From positions 1-24,317 of the IMG/VR virus record IMGVR_UViG_3300042485_000440: a DNA stretch of 24,317 bases. One strand, given 5' to 3'. Within the stretch, counting starts at the first letter, position 1, and the number at the start of each line of letters is the position of its first letter. A program made the position numbers and the translations under genes. The notes under the pieces are model-generated. The model did no database searches. It worked only from the letters and a program-made list of their open reading frames with translations, and was not told where the DNA came from. Source of the DNA: a virus. This document shows, one piece after another, positions 8,306-15,557 of this stretch.

Positions 8306-8636
8306 GTTTATCACAGAAGCTAAACGTAAAAAACGTAGACCTCGTTGGGCTGCTTATGGTCCAGGCCCGTATGGTGGCTATGGCTATGCTGTGGGCTATA
8401 GTGGCGACAGCGGAGCTGGTGGTGATGGCGGTGGTGGTGGAGGCGAAAGCATTGAGCATGAAAACTTTGCTGATGGCAAAAAGCCCGGACGCAAAGGACT
8501 AGCCAAACGTAGCGGAGTCAATACCAAAGCATCAGTAAGCAGCCTGCGTAAAACTGCGAAAAACTCATCAGGAGAAAAGCAGAGAATGGCACACTGGTTA
8601 GCTAATATGAAAGCTGGTCGTGCTAAAAAGAAATAA
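8292..8636 (+). CDS. Small basic Gly-rich protein, likely internal virion protein
   Basis: A 114 aa, strongly basic protein with three parts. The first is a leader, [10 protein letters not shown], closely resembling the T4 capsid-targeting sequence and containing an I-T-E site. A Gly/Tyr-rich low-complexity stretch follows (about residues 22-53), then a conserved-looking Lys/Arg-rich domain (PGRKGLAKRSGVN ... GEKQRMAHWLANMKAGR) that probably binds nucleic acid. A longer in-frame start at 8190 exists but lies entirely within the nucleotidase gene and does not match the leader pattern, so 8292 is preferred. Leader, charge and context suggest a DNA-associated protein packaged in the head. This is inference. 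Confidence 0.75.
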   Translation: MRAFEFITEAKRKKRRPRWAAYGPGPYGGYGYAVGYSGDSGAGGDGGGGGGESIEHENFADGKKPGRKGLAKRSGVNTKASVSSLRKTAKNSSGEKQRMAHWLANMKAGRAKKK

Positions 8637-8639
8637 ATA
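8632..8639 (+). promoter_or_regulatory. Possible late-type promoter box
   Basis: AATAAATA matches seven of eight bases of the T4 late box. It overlaps the stop codon of the upstream gene and lies 7 bases before the next ATG (8647), which would give a leaderless or near-leaderless transcript, so it may be chance. Confidence 0.25.
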
Positions 8640-8646
8640 CACTATC

Positions 8647-8904
8647 ATGAAAATTAAAGATATTTTAGAATCAGCTACAGCAGGTGCTACATCATCAGGA
8701 AATATAGCCGCTGTTGTAAGCCCCCATCTTGCCATCGGCAAAGATCGTGGTAACAAAAGTTATACGGGATCACCAGGTAAAAGCGGTACTAAAGCACCCA
8801 AGGTGCCTAAGATAGTACAGGCTAAAAATGCTGACGGAACTGCTAAAAATGCGCTGGATCTAAAGGGCGATATATTCGGTGGTGGCTCTGCCATCAAGAG
8901 ATAA
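8647..8904 (+). CDS. Small conserved phage protein with head-leader-like N-terminus
   Basis: An 85 aa protein starting MKIKDILESATAGATSSGN. The ATG at 8647 follows the previous stop by 10 bases. An in-frame ATG at 8620 lies inside the upstream gene and is less likely. The leader contains I-L-E followed by Ser, a plausible prohead protease site. The rest is Gly/Ser/Lys-rich and basic, with no predicted fold or known motif. It sits between two other Lys-rich small proteins and is probably a minor virion or core component. Function cannot be stated from the sequence. Confidence 0.68.
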   Translation: MKIKDILESATAGATSSGNIAAVVSPHLAIGKDRGNKSYTGSPGKSGTKAPKVPKIVQAKNADGTAKNALDLKGDIFGGGSAIKR

Positions 8905-8907
8905 ATA
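8900..8907 (+). promoter_or_regulatory. Late-type promoter for the 8941 gene
   Basis: GATAAATA is followed by a leader of roughly 26-28 bases with AAGG (8927-8930) 10 bases before the ATG at 8941. ATAAAT of the box can pair with ATTTAT (8932-8937), a weak AT-only stem around the Shine-Dalgarno site. The downstream TTACGGA is shared with the leader at 4740-4775. Confidence 0.5.
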
Positions 8908-8940
8908 CATTACGGACCTTAAAACCAAGGAATTTATAAA

Positions 8941-9765
8941 ATGGACTTCAAATCACTAATTACTAAAATCAGCTCAATGGATGACGCTATTGCAACAGTC
9001 AAAGCGCCGGAGCTTCCAAAACCAGTACAATTAAACGAAGATGCAGAATTGCGTGTTCTAGCTGGTACTTCAACTGTTCTTGCAGAAGCAAAGAAAAAAG
9101 AAGAAGCGGTAGCTGAAGAAATGGAAGTCGGTGATTCTAAGAAAACTGCCAAAGGCGGTACAGTTACTAAAACTAAAACAGGTATCGTTCACAAATCTGC
9201 TCCAGGCGTATACGGTGGATCAGACGACAAAGATACAGATCCTGATGCAGACGAACATCCAGCAGACAAAAAAGCTAAAAAAGAATCTATCGGAGAAGCT
9301 TCAGAAGCTCAAAAAGCGGCTCGTGAAAAATTCATGAACATGGTTAAGGGCAAGAAAGAAAAGAAATCAGACAAGAAAGAAGAAAGTGTAAAAGAAGCCG
9401 CTAAACCAGATTTCTTAGACATGGACAAAGATGGTGACAAGAAAGAGCCAATGAAGAAAGCAGTCGCTGACAAAAAGAAAGGCGCTGTGAAAAAAGAAAG
9501 CAAGATGATGCCAAAGAGCAAAAAGCGTCCTGTTAAAGAATCAGTAGAAACAAAATTAACTTTCAAAGACATGGTTAAACTTGTACAAGAAAGTGGTGGG
9601 CAGCAACAAATTGATGCAGTGGATCAAGAATTGTTTTCTTGGGCACAGCGTGTTGCTAAATCTAAATTTCAAGAAAGCACCAAGGCTGAATTGTATGCTG
9701 GTCTAGTATACGAGCGTATGGGCGGCGTATTTGAAATGTATGACGTTCTAGCAGAACAAAAATAA
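8941..9765 (+). CDS. Lys/Glu-rich phage protein, possible head core component
   Basis: A 274 aa protein of highly charged composition. Residues about 1-55 are helical and include L-A-E and L-N-E sites. Residues 55-200 are low-complexity, dominated by Lys, Glu, Asp and Ala, and contain DMDKDGD (160-166). The last about 80 residues form a folded-looking helical domain (LTFKDMVKLVQES ... ELYAGLVYERMGGVFEMYDVLAEQ). The charge pattern recalls T4 head-core/scaffold and internal proteins, but no family is certain. It has its own late-type promoter at 8900-8907 and is followed by an intrinsic terminator, so it ends the structural-type block. Confidence 0.75.
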   Translation: MDFKSLITKISSMDDAIATVKAPELPKPVQLNEDAELRVLAGTSTVLAEAKKKEEAVAEEMEVGDSKKTAKGGTVTKTKTGIVHKSAPGVYGGSDDKDTDPDADEHPADKKAKKESIGEASEAQKAAREKFMNMVKGKKEKKSDKKEESVKEAAKPDFLDMDKDGDKKEPMKKAVADKKKGAVKKESKMMPKSKKRPVKESVETKLTFKDMVKLVQESGGQQQIDAVDQELFSWAQRVAKSKFQESTKAELYAGLVYERMGGVFEMYDVLAEQK

Positions 9766-9782
9766 TTTAACCAAATTAACTC

Positions 9783-9815
9783 AAAAGCCAGCAATTTATA
9801 TTGACTGGCTTTTTT
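9783..9815 (+). terminator. Rho-independent terminator
   Basis: AAAAGCCAG (9783-9791) pairs with CTGGCTTTT (9805-9813). The stem can continue with CAA/TTG after one bulged A, leaving a 6-base loop. A run of T residues (9810-9815) follows. It ends the block that closes with the gene at 8941-9765. Confidence 0.85.
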
Positions 9816-9829
9816 GTTGGCTATATAAT
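9801..9829 (+). promoter_or_regulatory. Sigma70-type promoter for dsbA, overlapping the terminator
   Basis: TTGACT (9801-9806) and TATAAT (9824-9829) are 17 bases apart. The -35 box lies inside the right arm of the upstream terminator stem. Initiation near 9836 would leave AAGGAG (9838-9843) 8 bases before the ATG at 9852. Confidence 0.72.
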
Positions 9830-9851
9830 AGTCTTATAAGGAGATATAGTC

Positions 9852-10109
9852 ATGGCTAAAATGTACGGTCCAGAAGAAAAGGCAAAACTAGAAAGATTGA
9901 TCACAGAAGGCTCAAATGTACTTCGTGAAGTAGAAGATTTAAATGAAGGTCTCAAAGAAACTGTAAAAGCAGTGGCAGAAGAACTACAAATCAAACCCAG
10001 CATCATTAGTCGTGCAATTAAAATCGCTCACAAAGGTGATTTCAAAGCACACGACGAAGATTGGAAAGAAGTTGAAGCTATACTTGATATTACTAAACGA
10101 CTTGACTAA
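9852..10109 (+). CDS. dsbA: DsbA-like dsDNA-binding late transcription protein
   Basis: An 85 aa, mostly helical, highly charged protein resembling the DsbA proteins of T4-like marine phages. T4 DsbA binds double-stranded DNA near late promoters and enhances late transcription. The sequence has a first helix (EEKAKLERLITEGSNVLREVE), a segment AEELQIKPSIISRAIKIAHKG that looks like a helix-turn-helix-type element with basic residues, and an acidic C-terminal helix. AAGGAG with a spacing of 8 bases precedes the ATG, one of the best ribosome-binding sites in the window. It has its own sigma70-type promoter and shares a base with the next gene (TAATG). The family call rests on pattern and context, not a search. 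Confidence 0.75.
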   Translation: MAKMYGPEEKAKLERLITEGSNVLREVEDLNEGLKETVKAVAEELQIKPSIISRAIKIAHKGDFKAHDEDWKEVEAILDITKRLD

Positions 10110-10387
10110 TGCAAAATATTAAAAAGTTTTGGTTAGACAGCTATTATTCTGATCAAATTGCATTTTGTTGTGAATTAATTAGTTTTATATTTACAGTTGG
10201 TGCTTCGTTAACTCTAGCACTACACGCTGCTAATCCCAATATGATGATCGTATATCCAGGTTTCTTTGTTGGAAGCATAACACAATGTTACGCTAGTTAT
10301 CGACGAGGAGCTGCATGGGTTATGATTCTTACAGGATATTTTGCTTGTGTTAATGTATTCGGATTTGGAGTCGCTGCTGGTTGGTAG
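10109..10387 (+). CDS. Small integral membrane protein
   Basis: A 92 aa protein with a short basic/aromatic N-terminus (MQNIKKFWLDSYYSD) followed by three hydrophobic segments at about residues 17-40, 44-60 and 68-90. These suggest two to three membrane passes with little outside the membrane. The spacing of the segments around a short polar loop (YASYRRGAA, basic and so probably cytoplasmic) is the clearest topological cue. It is coupled to dsbA by a TAATG overlap and lies immediately upstream of the polymerase regulatory region. No function is recognisable. It is not a holin by any motif visible here, though its size would allow it. Confidence 0.72.
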   Translation: MQNIKKFWLDSYYSDQIAFCCELISFIFTVGASLTLALHAANPNMMIVYPGFFVGSITQCYASYRRGAAWVMILTGYFACVNVFGFGVAAGW

Positions 10388-10388
10388 T

Positions 10389-10396
10389 AATAAATA
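10389..10396 (+). promoter_or_regulatory. Possible late-type promoter upstream of DNA polymerase
   Basis: AATAAATA follows the membrane-protein stop, about 75 bases before the polymerase ATG. If active it would give a leader of roughly 70 bases that contains both hairpins of the presumed polymerase operator. Confidence 0.35.
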
Positions 10397-10412
10397 TTTT
10401 AGAATAAGGTTA

Positions 10413-10459
10413 GATCAGCCATAAATGATCATTTTGGTATTTGCAAGCCGGAAATTGCA
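10413..10459 (+). promoter_or_regulatory. Tandem 5-bp/8-nt hairpins, candidate polymerase translational operator
   Basis: Hairpin 1 is GATCA (10413-10417), loop GCCATAAA, TGATC (10426-10430). Hairpin 2 is TGCAA (10442-10446), loop GCCGGAAA, TTGCA (10455-10459). Both have exactly 5 bp and 8 loop bases. The stems differ in sequence but both pair, and the loops share GCC-N2-AAA. Hairpin 2 ends one base before the Shine-Dalgarno AAGGAG (10461-10466). T4 gp43 represses its own translation by binding an 18-base hairpin of the same 5/8/5 form next to its ribosome-binding site. Confidence 0.65.
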
Positions 10460-10471
10460 TAAGGAGAATAA

Positions 10472-13141
10472 ATGAGTTACGTAGACGCTTTCTATGATAG
10501 AGAGCAGGACGTTATCAATGTCGTTGAAAGAGATGACAAAGGTAACAGACATTTCAAAGAATACCCAGCAAGACACATCTTCTATTACCCAGATTCCAAG
10601 GGAAAATATATTTCCATTAAAGGTGAACCTCTGAGTAGGGTTACCAGCAAGAATGTAAAAGAACATCGAAAAGAATTAGCTATACATTCCAATAAAAGAT
10701 TGTTTGAAAGTGATATCAATCCCATATATCGTTGCTTAGAAGACAACTATCTCAACGCTGATGCACCAAAACTAAATGTAGCGTGGTTCGACATTGAGGT
10801 AGACTTTGATCCCGAGCGAGGATACGCATCGCCAGATGATGCTTTCATGCCTATCACAGCCATAGCCATTCATCTACAGTGGTTAGATACTATGGTATGT
10901 CTAGCACTACCTCCTAAAACTCTCAGCATGGCCGAAGCACAAAAACAGGTTGAAGAATTTCCCAATACCATGTTGTTCGAAACAGAAGCAGAAATGTTAG
11001 ACACATTTCTCAACTTGATTGAGGATGCTGATGTGTTAAGCGGTTGGAACAGCGAAGGCTTTGATATTCCGTATACCGTTAATCGTGTGACCAAGGTGTT
11101 ATCAAAAGAAGACACTCGCAGATTCTGTTTGTGGGATCAATATCCTAAAAAACGAGAATATGAAAAATATGGCAAAACTGCTGTGACCTATGATCTGATT
11201 GGTCGTGTTCATCTAGACAGTTTAGAACTGTACAGAAAATATACCTATGAAGAACGACACACTTATAGACTAGATGCTATTGGTGAAACGGAGATCGGTG
11301 AAAATAAAACTGTCTACGAAGGCACGCTGGATCAACTCTATAACAACGATTTTAAAACATTCATCGAATACAATCGTCAAGACTGTGCTTTATTAGATAA
11401 ACTAGATAAAAAATTAAAGTTTCTGGCACTTGCCAACACACTGGCACACGAATGCACAGTGCTGTTGCAGACCACTATGGGTGCTGTAGCAGTTACTGAA
11501 CAGGCTATCATTAATGAAGCACATCGTAGAGGAATGATCGTTCCTAATCGAGTACAACGTGAAGCAGGAATAGATACACAGGCTGCTGGTGCGTATGTTG
11601 CGTATCCTAAGAAAGGTATCCACGAATGGATTGGCTCACTAGATATTAACTCACTGTATCCTTCAGCGATTCGTGCTTTAAACATGGGTCCGGAAACTAT
11701 TGTAGGACAGCTTCGACAAGACGGTACTAGAGCATACATTGAAGCAGAAATGTCCAAAGGTAAATCATTTGCTTCAGCATGGGAAGGTATATTTGGATCA
11801 TTGGAGTATACCGCTGTAATGAATCGCGAAGTGGGCAGAGAAATTACCATAGACTGGGAAGATGGCGGTCATGACACTCTAAGTGCTGCACAGGTATATG
11901 ATTTAATATATGAAAATAATCAACCCTGGATGCTGAGTGCTAACGGAACAATCTTTACCTATGACAAGGAAGGTATCATTCCCGGACTGCTAAAACGTTG
12001 GTATGCTGAACGTAAAGACATGCAGACCAAATTAAAAGAATGTATAACCGCAGGCAATAAGATTGAAGAAGAATACTGGGACAAGCGTCAATTGGTTAAG
12101 AAAATTAACTTAAACAGTTTGTATGGCGCTATTCTTAATCCCGGCTGCCGTTTCTTTGATAATAGAATTGGACAATCGACCACACTCACTGGCCGTGCCA
12201 TCGCTCATCATATGGCTGGCAAAGTCAATGAGATCATTACTGGAGAAAAGAATCACATAGGCAAAGCAATTATCTACGGTGACACAGATTCATGTTATTT
12301 TTCTGCGTATTCAACTCTAAAGCAGGACATTGAAAAAGGATTGATACCGTGGAGCAAAGAAAACATTATTGATCTTTACGATAGCATAGGAGAAGAAGTA
12401 AATGGCACATTCCCTAAATTCATGCAAGAAGCCTTCCATTGTCCAAAAGTCCGAGGTGAAGTTATCAAAGCAGGTCGCGAGATTGTTGCTACCAAAGGAT
12501 TATTCATCACCAAGAAACGATATGCAGTTCTCTACTTCGACAAAGAAGGAAAAAGAACAGACTCAGACGGCAATCCTGGTAAGATCAAAGCCATGGGGCT
12601 TGACCTAAAACGATCAGATACTCCTGTAGTCATCCAGGACTTCTTAAGTGCAGTATTAACTAAAGTTCTGAATGGAGCGGCCAAAGAAGAAGTGCTGGAT
12701 TATATCACCGACTTCCGTACAGATTTCAAGACCAGACCCGGTTGGGAAAAAGGTTCGCCAAAACGTGCCAACAACATCACAGAGTATGCTGCCAAAGAAA
12801 AGAAAGCAGGTAAGACTAATATGCCCGGACATGTTCGAGCCAGTCTGAATTGGAACACTTTAAAACGCATGTTTGATGACAAATATTCAATGACTATCAC
12901 AGATGGTGCTAAAGTCATTGTGTGTCGTCTCAAAGACAATCCAATGGGTCATACTTCTGTGGCATATCCTGTAGACGAACTACGCTTGCCACAATGGTTC
13001 AAAGACTTACCATTCGATGATGGTGAAATGGAAACCACAGTTATAGATGAAAAGTTAGGAAATTTAATTGGTGTTCTAGAATGGGATATCAGTTCAACAC
13101 GCAGTGACAACAATTTTAACAAATTGTTTGATTTTGAGTAA
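10472..13141 (+). CDS. 43: Family B DNA polymerase, T4 gp43 type
   Basis: Replicative DNA polymerase with proofreading, 889 aa (T4 gp43 is 898). The 3'-5' exonuclease motifs are FDIEVD with D107/E109, NSEGFD with D198, and YNRQDC with D304. The polymerase motifs are A (DINSLYPS, D391), B (KKINLNSLYG, 543-552) and C (YGDTDS, D604 and D606). All catalytic acids are present. The C-terminus ends FNKLFDFE, equivalent to the T4 gp43 tail that binds the sliding clamp. The ATG at 10472 has AAGGAG 5 bases upstream. Expression is probably autoregulated through the hairpins at 10413-10459. The clamp gene follows after 59 bases; T4's intervening genes (regA, 62, 44) are absent here. Confidence 0.97.
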   Translation: MSYVDAFYDREQDVINVVERDDKGNRHFKEYPARHIFYYPDSKGKYISIKGEPLSRVTSKNVKEHRKELAIHSNKRLFESDINPIYRCLEDNYLNADAPKLNVAWFDIEVDFDPERGYASPDDAFMPITAIAIHLQWLDTMVCLALPPKTLSMAEAQKQVEEFPNTMLFETEAEMLDTFLNLIEDADVLSGWNSEGFDIPYTVNRVTKVLSKEDTRRFCLWDQYPKKREYEKYGKTAVTYDLIGRVHLDSLELYRKYTYEERHTYRLDAIGETEIGENKTVYEGTLDQLYNNDFKTFIEYNRQDCALLDKLDKKLKFLALANTLAHECTVLLQTTMGAVAVTEQAIINEAHRRGMIVPNRVQREAGIDTQAAGAYVAYPKKGIHEWIGSLDINSLYPSAIRALNMGPETIVGQLRQDGTRAYIEAEMSKGKSFASAWEGIFGSLEYTAVMNREVGREITIDWEDGGHDTLSAAQVYDLIYENNQPWMLSANGTIFTYDKEGIIPGLLKRWYAERKDMQTKLKECITAGNKIEEEYWDKRQLVKKINLNSLYGAILNPGCRFFDNRIGQSTTLTGRAIAHHMAGKVNEIITGEKNHIGKAIIYGDTDSCYFSAYSTLKQDIEKGLIPWSKENIIDLYDSIGEEVNGTFPKFMQEAFHCPKVRGEVIKAGREIVATKGLFITKKRYAVLYFDKEGKRTDSDGNPGKIKAMGLDLKRSDTPVVIQDFLSAVLTKVLNGAAKEEVLDYITDFRTDFKTRPGWEKGSPKRANNITEYAAKEKKAGKTNMPGHVRASLNWNTLKRMFDDKYSMTITDGAKVIVCRLKDNPMGHTSVAYPVDELRLPQWFKDLPFDDGEMETTVIDEKLGNLIGVLEWDISSTRSDNNFNKLFDFE

Positions 13142-13148
13142 AATATCA

Positions 13149-13177
13149 TTGACTTTTACTCACGATCTAAATATAAT
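13149..13177 (+). promoter_or_regulatory. Sigma70-type promoter for the clamp gene, with embedded late-like box
   Basis: TTGACT (13149-13154) and TATAAT (13172-13177) are 17 bases apart, identical in both boxes and spacing to the dsbA promoter. CTAAATA (13167-13173) lies across the start of the -10 box and resembles the late box described for some T4-like marine phages, so the site may work both early and late. CGGAGA (13189-13194) is the ribosome-binding site. Confidence 0.68.
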
Positions 13178-13200
13178 ATTAATATAACCGGAGAACCTAA

Positions 13201-13938
13201 ATGAAAGACATTTTACAAGATATCGTTAGTCATACACAGAATCTAGGATTTTTGACTACCGTTAAAGTATCAGGCACAGCAGAAGGCACCACAATCAACT
13301 CAATGGCAGACGATCGCTCTGTTATTATGGAAGCGGAAACAGCGAATCCATACCCAGATATGTTAGGTGTGTTTGGCATGCCACAACTACAAAAACTTAA
13401 ATATCTACTGGATGGTGCTGAGTACAAAGATGACGCAAAGATCTCAATTACCACAGCAGAACGTAACGGAGAAACTATCCCGGTCGGTATCCACTTTGAA
13501 AACAAAGACAGTGATTTTAAAAACGACTATCGATTTATGACCACAGAAGTTATCAATGAAAAAATGAAAACTGTTAAGTTCCGTGGTGTTAAATGGGACG
13601 TAGAAGTTGAACCCAGCGTGGCTGCAGTACAACGTTTCAATTTCCAAGCAGGTGCAAATTCAGAACATCCAACATTCTTAGCAAAAACAGATGGTGGCAA
13701 TTTGAAATTTATCTTTGGTGATGCGTCAACACACGGTGGCGAGTTTATTTTTGCACAGAATGTAGAAGGTAAATTAGATCGTGGTTGGACTTGGCCTGTA
13801 TTACCAATTTTGAGCATTCTTAAGATTGCCGATGTCAACAATACTAAAATGTCTTTAAGTAATGAAGGTGCTATTCAAATTACTTTAGACAGTGGATTAG
13901 CCACTTACAAATATATTATTCCTGCACAGGCAGCCTAA
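13201..13938 (+). CDS. 45: Sliding clamp, T4 gp45-like
   Basis: A ring-shaped processivity factor that tethers polymerase to DNA and, in T4, activates late promoters. The 245 aa length compares with 228 in T4. The sequence has alternating strands and helices of the clamp fold and no catalytic motif. The best signature is the C-terminal pattern ILKIADVNN ... SLSNEGAIQITLDSGLATYKY, in which a final strand packs against the acidic/hydrophobic segment as in gp45 homologues. Position directly after gp43 supports the call. CGGAGA precedes the ATG by 6 bases. The DpdA-like gene begins only 2 bases after the clamp stop with no own promoter or good ribosome-binding site, implying joint expression. Confidence 0.85.
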   Translation: MKDILQDIVSHTQNLGFLTTVKVSGTAEGTTINSMADDRSVIMEAETANPYPDMLGVFGMPQLQKLKYLLDGAEYKDDAKISITTAERNGETIPVGIHFENKDSDFKNDYRFMTTEVINEKMKTVKFRGVKWDVEVEPSVAAVQRFNFQAGANSEHPTFLAKTDGGNLKFIFGDASTHGGEFIFAQNVEGKLDRGWTWPVLPILSILKIADVNNTKMSLSNEGAIQITLDSGLATYKYIIPAQAA

Positions 13939-13940
13939 AT

Positions 13941-15548
13941 ATGAAATCACCAGTCAATTTAACTCCACTACAAAAAGACTACGCAGTATATCTCCCTGCA
14001 ATTAGTTCTTTTTATAGTACCTATATTGCTAAACAGAGATTAGAGGAGTTTGTATCAACCGATCGTATTCCTAAAGGTTTTGACCGCGGTATTGAGGGTA
14101 TGAACTTCTTAAATGCGGATCAAGGATACTTTACTTACAAGTATGCTTTGTACTCTGCAGGTCATGCACAACTTGATTTAGAAAAATCAATGGACCAAGA
14201 GTCTATGATTCAGCAACGTGATCGTCCTAACACAATGATCTTAGGTGACTCCGGTGGATATCAAATTGGTAAAGGTGTTTTAAAGTTTGACTGGTTAAAC
14301 TTTGAAGGTGCGGAAGCTAATAAAACTCGTAAAAAAATTCTCGAATGGTTAGAATTAACTGCTGATTGGTCTATGATGTTAGACGTTCCAACATGGGCAT
14401 GTGATCATATTCATAGTCCAAAGACTGGATTAAAAACATTTGAGGACTGTTTAGAAAAGACACGATTTAATAATGATTATTTCTTAAAGAATCGTTTAGG
14501 TCAGACTAAATGGCTTAATGTATTGCAAGGCGGTGATTGGGATACTGCCGAAAAGTGGTATCGCGGAGTGGTAGAGTTTAGTGATCCAAATGGTCCATAT
14601 AAAGGCATCGAAGCAGAAGGCTGGGCATTTGGTGGTGCTAATATGTGTAAGATGGATATCACTCTTAAACGTTTAATGATTATGCGTGACGAAGGTATGC
14701 TTACAGGCAAGAATTGGATTCACTTCTTAGGCACAGCACAACTTGATTGGTCATGTTACCTAACACAGATCCAGCGTCAACTTCGCAAGCATGTCAACCC
14801 AGAACTTACAATTAGTTTTGATTGTGCAAGCCCGTTCATTGCTACTGCACACGGACTGGTGTATACAAATGCACAACATACTAACAAGCGTTGGTCAGTT
14901 ATCATGGACAAGGCTCCGGATAACAAAGCACTTGCTGGATCAGATATTCCGTTTCCGTTTGAAAGTGAATTTGCTTCTAGACTGCTTATGGGCGATATTG
15001 CATATTACAACTACGGTGTTCGTAAGACCGACGAAGAACTAGGCGAGACCAAGTTCAATCACTTAAATCCAGAACATTATAATCAAGTGCCGAAACTTAA
15101 CAAGCTAGGAAAGATTCCTAATAAAACTAGTTGGGATAGTTTTGCTTATGCACTAATGATGGGGCATAACGTTGAATGTCATATTAAAGCGGTACAACGT
15201 GCTCAACAGTTAATGGACATTGAATGTGCTAGATTTAAACCCGATTGGCGAATGAAAAGTATTGAGGGTAAGAAAGAAATTGAATTTAGTGATTGGGTGC
15301 CGAACAAAATTCTTTATTTTTCGACATTTATCGAAGAACTGTTTAATACTAAAACTAAAGCAGAAGCTTTTGACATGATCGAAACTGCTGGTCAGTTCTT
15401 AAAGAGCCTTGAAGGTTCACGTCTACAAGGTGGCCCAGCTGCAAATACATTTGGTAGCTTGTTTGATTTTGATGACGGTAAGAAACCTGCAGAGATTGAT
15501 TTTTCAAATCCAGATGATGACGAGTTAAACAGTTTAGTCGTTGAATAA
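13941..15548 (+). CDS. dpdA: DpdA-like DNA guanine transglycosylase (TGT superfamily)
   Basis: Predicted enzyme that swaps guanine in DNA for a 7-deazaguanine base. It has the TGT TIM-barrel signature in order: GDSGGYQ with D103 (general-base Asp, DSGGFQ in tRNA TGT), MLDVP with D148, VLQGG mid-protein, GWAFGG, and ISFDCASP with D294 in the position of the catalytic nucleophile (FDCVxPTR in TGT). At 535 aa it is longer than bacterial tRNA TGT (about 375). It lacks the C-terminal CxCxxC zinc site, which argues for a DpdA-type DNA enzyme. The acidic tail contains FGSLFDFDD (504-512), matching the polymerase clamp-binding tail. FolE, QueD-like and QueE genes nearby support 7-deazaguanine chemistry. 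The DpdA subfamily cannot be assigned by eye, and a tRNA substrate is not excluded. Confidence 0.82.
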   Translation: MKSPVNLTPLQKDYAVYLPAISSFYSTYIAKQRLEEFVSTDRIPKGFDRGIEGMNFLNADQGYFTYKYALYSAGHAQLDLEKSMDQESMIQQRDRPNTMILGDSGGYQIGKGVLKFDWLNFEGAEANKTRKKILEWLELTADWSMMLDVPTWACDHIHSPKTGLKTFEDCLEKTRFNNDYFLKNRLGQTKWLNVLQGGDWDTAEKWYRGVVEFSDPNGPYKGIEAEGWAFGGANMCKMDITLKRLMIMRDEGMLTGKNWIHFLGTAQLDWSCYLTQIQRQLRKHVNPELTISFDCASPFIATAHGLVYTNAQHTNKRWSVIMDKAPDNKALAGSDIPFPFESEFASRLLMGDIAYYNYGVRKTDEELGETKFNHLNPEHYNQVPKLNKLGKIPNKTSWDSFAYALMMGHNVECHIKAVQRAQQLMDIECARFKPDWRMKSIEGKKEIEFSDWVPNKILYFSTFIEELFNTKTKAEAFDMIETAGQFLKSLEGSRLQGGPAANTFGSLFDFDDGKKPAEIDFSNPDDDELNSLVVE

Positions 15549-15557
15549 GGAGATGCA

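Noticed and set aside
9418-9447. DMDKDGDKKE as a calcium-binding EF-hand loop in the 8941 protein
   Set aside because: The acidic residue expected at loop position 12 is missing and the surroundings are low-complexity Lys/Glu sequence without flanking helices.
11377-11850. Minus-strand open frame of 157 codons opposite the polymerase
   Set aside because: Mirror frame of strongly conserved polymerase coding sequence, no ribosome-binding site, no motif; the same holds for all other minus-strand frames.
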